Shown here: positions 57,783 through 64,000 of the stretch, one piece after another
How the letters are laid out: each line of letters begins with the position of its first letter
Position numbering within the stretch: the first letter of the stretch is position 1
Assembly: GCF_014266025.1 (NCBI RefSeq)
Contig: NZ_JACMYC010000005.1
Span: forward strand, 186,001 to 250,000
Reading direction: 5' to 3'
DNA from: Nocardioides deserti
Lineage (GTDB): Bacteria > Actinomycetota > Actinomycetes > Propionibacteriales > Nocardioidaceae
Length of the DNA stretch: 64,000 nt
Made by a program: the position numbers and the translations under genes
Notes under the pieces: model-generated
The model's input: only the letters and a program-made list of their open reading frames with translations
Told to the model about the DNA's origin: nothing
The model's database searches: none

Positions 57783-60026
57783 ATGAGCCCGACCGCCCTC
57801 GCCACCTGCCCGACCTGCGGGTCGCACGTGCCCGCCGCGCGCCTGCCGCACCCGCCCGCTCCCCCGGCTCCCTCGGCTGCTCCCGCCGGGCCGCACGCGC
57901 CCCTCCCGGCCTACCCCGTCCCGGCCCCGACCGCTGCCCCCGGGTCGCCCCGTCCCCGTCGCGGCCTGCCCACGCCGTCGGTCCCGGCGCTGCTGCTCGG
58001 GCTCGGCGCGCTGTGCCTGCTGGTCGCGGCGGTCGCGTTCCTGGCGGTCGCCTGGTCGGCGCTCGGCATCGGCGGCCGCACCGCGGTGCTCGTCGGACTG
58101 ACGGGGGCGACCGCCGGGCTCGGCGTGGTGCTCGCCCGCCGGGGGCTGCGGGTCGCCGCCGAGGCGCTGTCGACGGTGTCTCTCGGCCTGCTCGTGCTCG
58201 ACGTGGTCGGCGCCGCCGCCGCTGGCTGGCTCGGGGACGCCTCCGGCTCCGGCCTGGTCTGCGTCGCCGGCGTCGTCCTCGCCGCGGCCGCGCTCGCCTG
58301 GCTCCCCACCGGCCTGGCCGCCCCGCAGGTCGTCGCGCCGCTCGCCCTCGGGGTGGCCGCGCTCGCCGCCGTCGACGCCATCGGCCACCCGCACCTCGTG
58401 CCCGCCGCCGCGACCGTCGTCCTCGCCGCGGTGGCCGGTCTGGGCGTTCTAGTCGGCGCCCGGCTGCTGCCGTGGACGGCCGGCTCCGCAGCGGCGCTGT
58501 GCTGGGGCTGGCTCGCGCTCGGCGGGCTGGTCGAGGCTGCGGCGTACCCCTCGCTCGCCGGCCTCTGGCTCGACCGCCACGCCCTGCCCCTCGCCACCGC
58601 GGCCGCGCTGCTCGCCGCCTCGGCCACCGGCTGGCGTCCCGCGCTCGCCGGGACCACGACCCTGCTGACGCTCCTGGCCGTGCTGCCGGCGCTGGACGGG
58701 GGCGGTACGCCGGCCGGCTCCGCCGTCCTGGCCGCGCTCGTGGCGTGGACCGTCGTCGGCCTGGTGAGCCGGGTCGGCACCTCCGTCGCGGTGCGCCTCC
58801 CGCTCGCCGTGTCAGCCGTCGGCGCCGGCCTCCTGCTCGTCGTCCTCTCGGTCGAGGCGACGGCGCGGCTGCTGCTCCTCGCGCCGCCCGCCACCGCCGG
58901 CGTCGCCGTGCGCCTCCCGGCCGAGCCGGCCGCGTCCGCCCCGGCCCTCGCGATCGTGGCCGCGCTCGCCCTCGCCGCGGCGTACGCCGTCGGGTCGGCG
59001 CGGCCGCTGCCGCTGTCCGTCTGGCTGGCCGCCGGAGTCCTCGGCGCGACCACCACTTTCGCGCTGCTGCCGGTGCCGCTCGCCGTCGTCGTGGCGCTCC
59101 TGGCCGGTGCCGGTCTCGCCGCTGTGCGCACCCACCTCGTCGCCGGGCTGCTGCTGCTCGCGGCCGACGTCGTGGCACTGCCCAGCGAGGTGCTCACTAC
59201 CGGGGCGCTCGCCGCGCTCGTGGCGGGCTGCGTGCTGGTCCTGGACCGCGCCGTCGCCGCCGCTGTGCTGCCGGCTGCGGCCGCGGCGTTCGTCTGGAGC
59301 GCCCTGGCCGTGCTCGACGTCGACACCGCGCACCGGGGCGTGCCGGTGCTGCTCGTCCTCGCGGCGGTCGCGCTGCTCCGGCCCCGGCCGGAGCTCGAGG
59401 TGGTCGCCGCCGGCGCGGGCGCGGTCGCCGCCCTCCTCGCCGTCACCGGGCCGACCTCGCTGGCGCTGCACCTGACCGTCGCCGGCGCGCTCGTCACCAC
59501 CCACGCGCTGCTCGTCGCAGACCGCCGCGCGCTCGGCTGGCTCGGGGGCCTGCTGCTGGCCGCGGCCACCTGGGTGCGCCTGGCCGACCTCGGCGTGACC
59601 GCGCCGGAGGCCTACACGCTGCCCTCCGCGACCGCGCTGCTGCTCGTCGGCCTCGCGCACCTTCGCCGCCACCCGGAAGCCCCCACCGGACCGGTGCTCA
59701 CCCCGGGCCTGCTCCTGGCGACGGTCCCCACGCTGCTCTGGGTGCTGGCGGTCGACCCCGTCTCCCTCCGGGCCGCGCTGCTCGGCGCGGCGTGCCTCGC
59801 CCTCGTGCTCGGCGGGACGTCGCTGCGCTGGAGCGCGCCGGTCTCCGTGGGCTGGGTCGTCGGTGCCCTGCTGGTGCTGCGCGAGCTCGCGCCGTACGCC
59901 GCCGCCACCCCGCAGTGGATCCTCATCGGCGTCGCCGGCACCGCGCTCACCGTCGTCGGCGTCACCTGGGAGCGCCGGCTCGGCGAGCTGCGCCGCGCCC
60001 AGGCCTACGTCGGCCGGCTGCGCTGA
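57783..60026 (+). CDS. Very hydrophobic multi-pass membrane protein (SCO7613-like)
   Basis: A 747-residue protein. The N-terminus has a CPTCGSHV zinc-ribbon-like pair (Cys9, Cys12) and a Pro/Ala-rich stretch of about 45 residues. About twenty hydrophobic segments then alternate without clear loops to the end, closing with ERRLGELRRAQAYVGRLR. This matches the 'SCO7613 C-terminal domain-containing membrane protein' family of actinobacteria, whose function is unknown. It is divergent from the acyltransferase gene, with 115 bp between them. Confidence 0.75.
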   Translation: MSPTALATCPTCGSHVPAARLPHPPAPPAPSAAPAGPHAPLPAYPVPAPTAAPGSPRPRRGLPTPSVPALLLGLGALCLLVAAVAFLAVAWSALGIGGRTAVLVGLTGATAGLGVVLARRGLRVAAEALSTVSLGLLVLDVVGAAAAGWLGDASGSGLVCVAGVVLAAAALAWLPTGLAAPQVVAPLALGVAALAAVDAIGHPHLVPAAATVVLAAVAGLGVLVGARLLPWTAGSAAALCWGWLALGGLVEAAAYPSLAGLWLDRHALPLATAAALLAASATGWRPALAGTTTLLTLLAVLPALDGGGTPAGSAVLAALVAWTVVGLVSRVGTSVAVRLPLAVSAVGAGLLLVVLSVEATARLLLLAPPATAGVAVRLPAEPAASAPALAIVAALALAAAYAVGSARPLPLSVWLAAGVLGATTTFALLPVPLAVVVALLAGAGLAAVRTHLVAGLLLLAADVVALPSEVLTTGALAALVAGCVLVLDRAVAAAVLPAAAAAFVWSALAVLDVDTAHRGVPVLLVLAAVALLRPRPELEVVAAGAGAVAALLAVTGPTSLALHLTVAGALVTTHALLVADRRALGWLGGLLLAAATWVRLADLGVTAPEAYTLPSATALLLVGLAHLRRHPEAPTGPVLTPGLLLATVPTLLWVLAVDPVSLRAALLGAACLALVLGGTSLRWSAPVSVGWVVGALLVLRELAPYAAATPQWILIGVAGTALTVVGVTWERRLGELRRAQAYVGRLR

Positions 60027-60060
60027 GCCGCCGGCCGGCCGGCGCGGGCCCGGCCATTTC

Positions 60061-60126
60061 CGTTCAATTGCGCGGTTGTGGACCTGTGCAAGCGCTTGCG
60101 CACCGATACTCCCGCGCAATTGAACG
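60061..60126. repeat. 66-bp intergenic palindrome, family 2, copy B
   Basis: CGTTCAATTGCGCGG (60061-60075) and its exact complement (60112-60126) are the same arms as the copy at 17235-17304. The inner sequence holds a perfect GCAAGCGCTTGC. It lies between the convergent membrane-protein and ATL genes. Confidence 0.85.
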
Positions 60127-60156
60127 ATCGTCGACGCCCGCCACGACCGAGCCTGC

Positions 60157-60468
60157 TCAGAGGTCGACGGCGGGCGGCTGGAAGAACGCGGCGACCAGGT
60201 CGACCTTCCCCGAGGGGCGCAGCGGGGTGCCCTCGGCACGGTGGTGCCGGGTGGCCGTGCCCTCGTGGCAGGCGGGCGGCGAGCCGTCGGCGCGGACGAC
60301 CCGCCACCACGGGACGGCGCCGCCGTGCTGGGACATCACGTTCCCGACCCGGCGGGGGCCGAACCGGCCGACGGCGTCGGCGATCGCGCCGTACGTCGTG
60401 ACCCGGCCGGGCGGCACCGACTCCACGCAGGCGAGCACCGCCTCGACGTAGTCCTCGGGATGCCGCAC
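60157..60468 (-). CDS. Alkyltransferase-like protein (ATL, MGMT family)
   Basis: A 103-residue DNA-repair accessory protein. It has the MGMT helix-turn-helix and Asn hinge (GRVTTYGAIADAVGRFGPRRVGNVM), but the active-site PCHR is replaced by PWWRVV. The Cys-to-Trp change defines ATL proteins, which bind alkylated bases without repairing them and hand them to nucleotide excision repair. It starts at GTG 60468; longer frames are low-complexity. Rv3204 is the positional counterpart. Confidence 0.85.
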   Translation of the reverse strand: MRHPEDYVEAVLACVESVPPGRVTTYGAIADAVGRFGPRRVGNVMSQHGGAVPWWRVVRADGSPPACHEGTATRHHRAEGTPLRPSGKVDLVAAFFQPPAVDL

Positions 60469-60530
60469 GGGCCCGACGCTAGCGGCTGGTCGGCCGCGCG
60501 TCGGGCCCGTGACTGCTCCCCCCGCCGGAG

Positions 60531-60580
60531 GTGGCCAGGGTTGGCCGGGGTTGGCCGGGGTTGGCCGGGGTTGGCCGGAG
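60531..60580. repeat. 10-bp tandem repeat, five copies
   Basis: TTGGCCGGGG is repeated three times exactly, with a variant at each end, in the 115-bp gap between the ATL start and the protease stop. It is one helical turn per unit and non-coding. Confidence 0.8.
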
Positions 60581-60583
60581 TTG

Positions 60584-61486
60584 CTAGAGGATCGGGTCGA
60601 ACGGCTCCGTGCCCTCGACCAGCTCGAGCCCGGCGATGCCGGAGTGCTGCTGGGCGAAGGCGAGCTCCTTGGCGAGGTCGCCGATGTTGTTCGACAGCGG
60701 GAGCGGCGCCAGGCCGAGCGTGGACAGCGTGCCGACCGCCTCGCCCTGCTTGTCGACGAACGCCGAGCCGGAGTCACCGGGGACGCCGGGGGTCAGCGTG
60801 TAGAGCGGGTGGCTCCACCCGCCGTCGGCCGCGGCGTCGCCGAGGCTGATGCCGGTCTTCGGCGAGAGAAGCTCGATGCCGAAGCGGAGGCTGGAGTTGC
60901 CGTAGGAGTAGACCTGCTCGCCCGCGGTGGTGCCGTCGGTGTCGATGCCGGTCGGGCCGCCCCAGAACGGGATCGACGGGTTCACCTTGCCGACGTCGGC
61001 GGCATCCACCTTCACCAGCGCGAAGTCGTTGTAGGCGCAGGTGTTCGCGTCCTTGGTGCCGACCTCGTCCATCGTGGCCCAGGAGGAGTAGACGAGCGTG
61101 CCGCCGCCGACCTTCGTGCCCTCGGACAGCAGGCTGCCGCCCTCGGTGAACGAGACGCGGGTGCCGAGCGGGAGCGAGTCGGACAGGCAGCCGTCGGTGT
61201 CGGTGGCCGCGCCGGTGCCGGCGCAGTGCGCGGCGTACCCGACGTAGACGTTGCTCGAGGCGTCGGTGAAGACGAAGTTGCCGGTGCACTGGCCGCCCTC
61301 GGTGTACATCTGCACGCCCGGGTGGATCGTCGCCGAGCCCGCGGGCGCCCACTGCGGCGCGGCGGAGGCCGGGACGGAGGTGATCATCGCGCTGCCGAGG
61401 ACCGCGCTGGCCAGCACGGCGAGCGCGCCGGTGACGCGACCAGCGGACCTGCGAGCGGACCGGGAGGGGGAGGGACGTGCGTGCAT
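60584..61486 (-). CDS. Secreted chymotrypsin-fold (S1-like) serine protease
   Basis: A 300-residue exported protein. The signal peptide has an Arg-rich start and a hydrophobic core (about 18-40), with cleavage near ASA-AP. The catalytic triad is visible as His87 in AAHC, Asp154 in NDFALVK and Ser239 in GDSGSAF. Two cysteine pairs (67/88 and 100/150) suggest disulphides. The substrate is unknown. The ATG at 61486 is preferred over an upstream in-frame ATG because the signal peptide starts there. A 10-bp tandem repeat follows its stop. Confidence 0.85.
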   Translation of the reverse strand: MHARPSPSRSARRSAGRVTGALAVLASAVLGSAMITSVPASAAPQWAPAGSATIHPGVQMYTEGGQCTGNFVFTDASSNVYVGYAAHCAGTGAATDTDGCLSDSLPLGTRVSFTEGGSLLSEGTKVGGGTLVYSSWATMDEVGTKDANTCAYNDFALVKVDAADVGKVNPSIPFWGGPTGIDTDGTTAGEQVYSYGNSSLRFGIELLSPKTGISLGDAAADGGWSHPLYTLTPGVPGDSGSAFVDKQGEAVGTLSTLGLAPLPLSNNIGDLAKELAFAQQHSGIAGLELVEGTEPFDPIL

Positions 61487-61596
61487 GCGAGCTCTGCCTT
61501 TCCGAGACGGAACCGGCGGCACGGGCCACCGGTGTGACGCCAGGCACAACGGCGGTGCACGCCGCCGGGTTACGTCGTCGACGGCCCCGGACGCAC

Positions 61597-61627
61597 GGAC
61601 GGCCCGAGGTTTTACCTCGGGCCGTCC
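61597..61627 (-). terminator. Strong hairpin after moeZ
   Basis: GGACGGCCCGAGGT (61597-61610) pairs perfectly with 61614-61627 around a TTT loop, 46 bp after the moeZ stop. There is no T-tract, a common form in actinobacteria. Confidence 0.6.
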
Positions 61628-61673
61628 GGGAGGAGCAGGTGGAGCGGGTGCAGCTGGGTTGCTGCCGGGAGGG

Positions 61674-62882
61674 TCAGTACGCCGGCTGGCTCGGGTCGAT
61701 CTGGTTGACCCAGGCGACCACGCCGCCGCCGACGTGCACCGCGTCGGCGTACCCCGCGCCCTTGACGATCGCCAACGTCTCCGCCGACCGCACGCCGGAC
61801 TTGCAGTGCATGACGACCTGCCTGCCCGCGTCGACCGGGGGCAGCTTCTCCAGGGCCGAGCCGTTGAGGAAGTCGCCCTTGGGGATCAGCACCGAGCCGG
61901 GGATCCGGTTGATCTCGAACTCGTTGGGCTCGCGCACGTCGACGAGGACGAAGTCGCGGCTGCCCTCCTCACGCTCCTTGAGCATGTGCTCGAGCTGGGT
62001 CACCGAGATGGTCGACCCGGCGGCGGCGTCGGCGGCCTCGTCGGAGATCGCACCGCAGAAGGCGTCGTAGTCGATGAGGCCGGTGACGGTCGGGTTCTCG
62101 CCGCACAACGCGCAGTTGGGGTCCTTGCGGACCTTGAGCTTGCGCCACTCCAGCTCGAGGGCGTCGTAGATGACGAGCTTGCCGATGGCAGGGTCACCGA
62201 TGCCGGTGAGGACCTTGATCGCCTCGTTGACCTGGATCGAGCCGATGGCCGCGCACAGCACGCCCAGCACGCCGCCCTCGGCGCAGCTGGGGACCATGCC
62301 CGGCGGCGGGGGCTCGGGGTAGAGGCAGCGGTAGCACGGCGCGTCGTCGGCCATGGTCGGCGCGAAGACCGAGGCCTGGCCGTCGAAGCGGTAGATCGAG
62401 CCCCACACGTAGGGGATCCCGAGGAAGTACGCCGCGTCGTTGACCATGTAGCGCGTGGCGAAGTTGTCGGTGCCGTCGACGATCAGGTCGTAGCCGCGGA
62501 AGACGTCCATGACGTTGTCGTTGTCGAGGCGCTCCTCGTGCAGCACCACCTCGACGTACGGGTTGGCCTCGGCGATCGACTCCTTCGCGGAGACCGCCTT
62601 GGACTTCCCGATGTCGGACTGGCCGTGGATGATCTGGCGCTGCAGGTTCGACTCGTCGACCTCGTCGAACTCGGCGATACCGAGCGTGCCGACGCCCGCG
62701 GCGGCCAGGTAGAGCAGCGCGGGGCTGCCGAGGCCGCCGGCGCCGATGACGAGCACCTTGGCGTTCTTCAGCCGCTTCTGGCCGGACATCCCGACGTCGG
62801 GGATGATCAGGTGGCGGCTGTAGCGCCGGACCTCGTCGATGCTCAGCTCGTCGGCCGGCTCGACCAGCGGGGGAAAGCTCAC
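61674..62882 (-). CDS. moeZ: MoeZ adenylyltransferase-sulfurtransferase
   Basis: A 402-residue two-domain protein. An E1-like ThiF domain has the ATP motif GAGGLGS (47-53), Arg-finger region LQRQIIHG, and zinc cysteines in CYRC and CALC. A C-terminal rhodanese domain has the persulphide cysteine Cys360 in MHCKSGVRS. It adenylates and thiolates ThiS/MoaD-type sulfur carriers and so supplies sulfur to MoaE. It is conserved next to the TetR and DUF3107 genes, as in M. tuberculosis (moeZ/Rv3206c). Confidence 0.93.
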   Translation of the reverse strand: MSFPPLVEPADELSIDEVRRYSRHLIIPDVGMSGQKRLKNAKVLVIGAGGLGSPALLYLAAAGVGTLGIAEFDEVDESNLQRQIIHGQSDIGKSKAVSAKESIAEANPYVEVVLHEERLDNDNVMDVFRGYDLIVDGTDNFATRYMVNDAAYFLGIPYVWGSIYRFDGQASVFAPTMADDAPCYRCLYPEPPPPGMVPSCAEGGVLGVLCAAIGSIQVNEAIKVLTGIGDPAIGKLVIYDALELEWRKLKVRKDPNCALCGENPTVTGLIDYDAFCGAISDEAADAAAGSTISVTQLEHMLKEREEGSRDFVLVDVREPNEFEINRIPGSVLIPKGDFLNGSALEKLPPVDAGRQVVMHCKSGVRSAETLAIVKGAGYADAVHVGGGVVAWVNQIDPSQPAY

Positions 62883-63082
62883 GTCACGCTCCTCGTAGCG
62901 GTTCGTCGATCAGTGCCGGGTCAACATCCGCGCACCCCTCGATGTTCCCTCCATGGTCTCCCCGCCCGAGGGCACCGCCGGCGCGGCGTCCCGTCATCCG
63001 GACCGGGGTGACCGACCGGTAGAGTCCCGGCACGCAGCGCCGGTCCCGCCGGTGGGTGCACCGGGAGACGGGAGGAGCCATC

Positions 63083-63715
63083 GTGAGCGCAGGGCAGTAC
63101 GACGCCGACGGCCCTCGACCCCGCGGCGGCCGGATGCCGCGTCGCGAGCGGCGCGCCCAGCTCCTCGAGTCCGCGCTCGAGGTCTTCGTCGCCCAGGGCT
63201 ACCACGCGGCCGCCATGGACGACATCGCCGACCGCGCGGGCGTCTCGAAGCCGGTGCTCTACCAGCACTTCCCCGGCAAGCTCGACCTCTACCTCGCGCT
63301 GCTGGACCGCTCCTGCGACGCGATCATCGACAGCTGCCGCCAGGCGCTCGCCTCGACCCAGGACAACAAGCTGCGCGTCGCGGCCGCCGTCGACGCGTTC
63401 TACGAGTACGTCGCCCAGGAGTCCGGCGCGTTCCGCCTCGTCTTCGAGTCCGACCTCACCAACGAGCCGGCCGTGCGCGAGCACGTCGACCGCGTCACCA
63501 CCGAGTGCGCCGCGATGATCGCCGAGGTCATCCAGGCCGACACCGGCCTCCCCGACGCCGCCGCCCGGCTGCTCGCGGTCTCCCTGGTGGGAATGGCCCA
63601 GGTCAGCTCGCGGTTCTGGCTCTCCGAGGGCGGTGGCATCAGCCGCTCCGACGCCGCGGCGCTGGTCTCCGGCCTGGCCTGGCGCGGCATCGGCGGGTAC
63701 CCGCTCGACCACTGA
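63083..63715 (+). CDS. TetR-family regulator (Rv3208-like)
   Basis: A 210-residue TetR repressor. The helix-turn-helix lies at about 40-75 (FVAQGYHAAAMDDIADRAGVSKPVLYQHFPGKLDLY) and the ligand domain follows. GGGAGGAG lies 5 bp before the GTG at 63083, which decides against the ATG 27 bp further up. It is divergent from moeZ and followed 61 bp later by the DUF3107 gene on the same strand, the gene pair found in M. tuberculosis as Rv3208/Rv3208A. The ligand is unknown. Confidence 0.88.
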   Translation: MSAGQYDADGPRPRGGRMPRRERRAQLLESALEVFVAQGYHAAAMDDIADRAGVSKPVLYQHFPGKLDLYLALLDRSCDAIIDSCRQALASTQDNKLRVAAAVDAFYEYVAQESGAFRLVFESDLTNEPAVREHVDRVTTECAAMIAEVIQADTGLPDAAARLLAVSLVGMAQVSSRFWLSEGGGISRSDAAALVSGLAWRGIGGYPLDH

Positions 63716-63776
63716 CCCACCCTCTGTCCCACCCGTGCCCGCGCAGCGTCGCGGGATCGACCTGAAGGAGGACCTC

Positions 63777-63998
63777 GTGGAGGTCAAGATCGGTGTCCAG
63801 CACGCCCCCCGTGAGCTCGTCGTCGACACCGACGAGTCCGCGGACGCCGTCCAGCAGCTCGTCGCCGAGGCCGTCGGCGCCGGCACGGTCCTCACGCTGA
63901 CCGACAGCAAGGGCCGCAAGCTCGTCGTCCCCGCCGCCAAGATCGCCTACGTCGAGATCGGCGGCGGCGTGGTCGGCCAGGTGGGCTTCCGCAGCTAG
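63777..63998 (+). CDS. DUF3107 protein (TB9.4-like)
   Basis: A 73-residue soluble protein beginning VEVKIGVQHAPRELVVDTDESAD and ending VAYVEIGGG-type strands (KIAYVEIGGGVVGQVGFRS). It matches DUF3107 (TB9.4, Rv3208A), a small actinobacterial family of unknown function. AAGGAGGA lies just upstream of the GTG start. It is the last gene of the window and complete, since its TAG stop is at 63996-63998. Confidence 0.88.
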   Translation: MEVKIGVQHAPRELVVDTDESADAVQQLVAEAVGAGTVLTLTDSKGRKLVVPAAKIAYVEIGGGVVGQVGFRS

Positions 63999-64000
63999 CG

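Noticed and set aside
1..64000. CRISPR array, insertion sequence, prophage or integrative element
   Set aside because: No regularly spaced identical repeats with unique spacers, and no transposase, integrase, capsid or conjugation genes. The tRNA gene has no adjacent integrase or 3'-end duplication.

Overview
The window is very GC-rich, densely packed DNA from an actinobacterium. Gene content and the many GTG starts fit the Nocardioidaceae (Nocardioides-like) best, but nothing here fixes the genus. There is one initiator tRNA, no rRNA, no insertion sequence, no phage block and no CRISPR array. From memory of the M. tuberculosis map, two blocks keep a mycobacterial gene order: cyp51-SDR-P450-TetR at the left edge, and a long block from the UPF0182 gene through whiB7, uvrD2, mycoredoxin, nudC, adnB-adnA, an ATL gene and moeZ to a TetR gene and a DUF3107 gene (about Rv3193c to Rv3208A).

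1-17 kb is lipid, sterol and CoA metabolism: a CYP51-type P450 cut by the window edge, an SDR, a second P450 and their TetR regulator in one overlapping operon; an acyl-CoA synthetase; a two-gene operon with a hotdog thioesterase; an alpha/beta hydrolase; a SIR2-domain protein; a two-subunit 3-oxoacid CoA-transferase; a small MbcA/Xre-antitoxin-like protein; an FUSC membrane protein; and a 945-residue SRPBCC/thiolase-like/crotonase fusion. 17-24 kb holds decaying glutathione/glutamine genes (a gamma-glutamyltransferase remnant and a frameshifted glutaminase), exported proteins, and an OmpR-type two-component system facing a PepSY-domain target. Both promoters of that system carry the same phased CTGAA repeats.

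24-40 kb holds UPF0182, a YlbL-type PDZ-Lon protease, MoaE, a zincin, NUDIX and SprT/YgjP-like proteins, a PHP protein, an orphan cyclodehydratase-like protein, and a whiB7 locus. The whiB7 locus shows a promoter, an upstream ORF, an attenuator, a competing antiterminator and two tandem paralogous small genes downstream. 40-64 kb holds a Zur-box-controlled AztD-like zinc chaperone, a flavoprotein, AdnB/AdnA recombination helicase-nucleases, a CPA-type antiporter, a NarL-type two-component pair, envelope and exported enzymes, an ATL protein, a secreted S1-like protease, MoeZ, TetR and DUF3107.

The most striking non-coding signal is positional. Every tail-to-tail gene junction with more than about 80 bp of space contains a long perfect or near-perfect inverted repeat. 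Three repeat families recur at distant loci: 70 bp at 13644 and 39498; about 66-70 bp at 17235 and 60061; about 51 bp at 18354 and 20611. These look like a dispersed set of bidirectional terminator-type palindromes without U-tracts.
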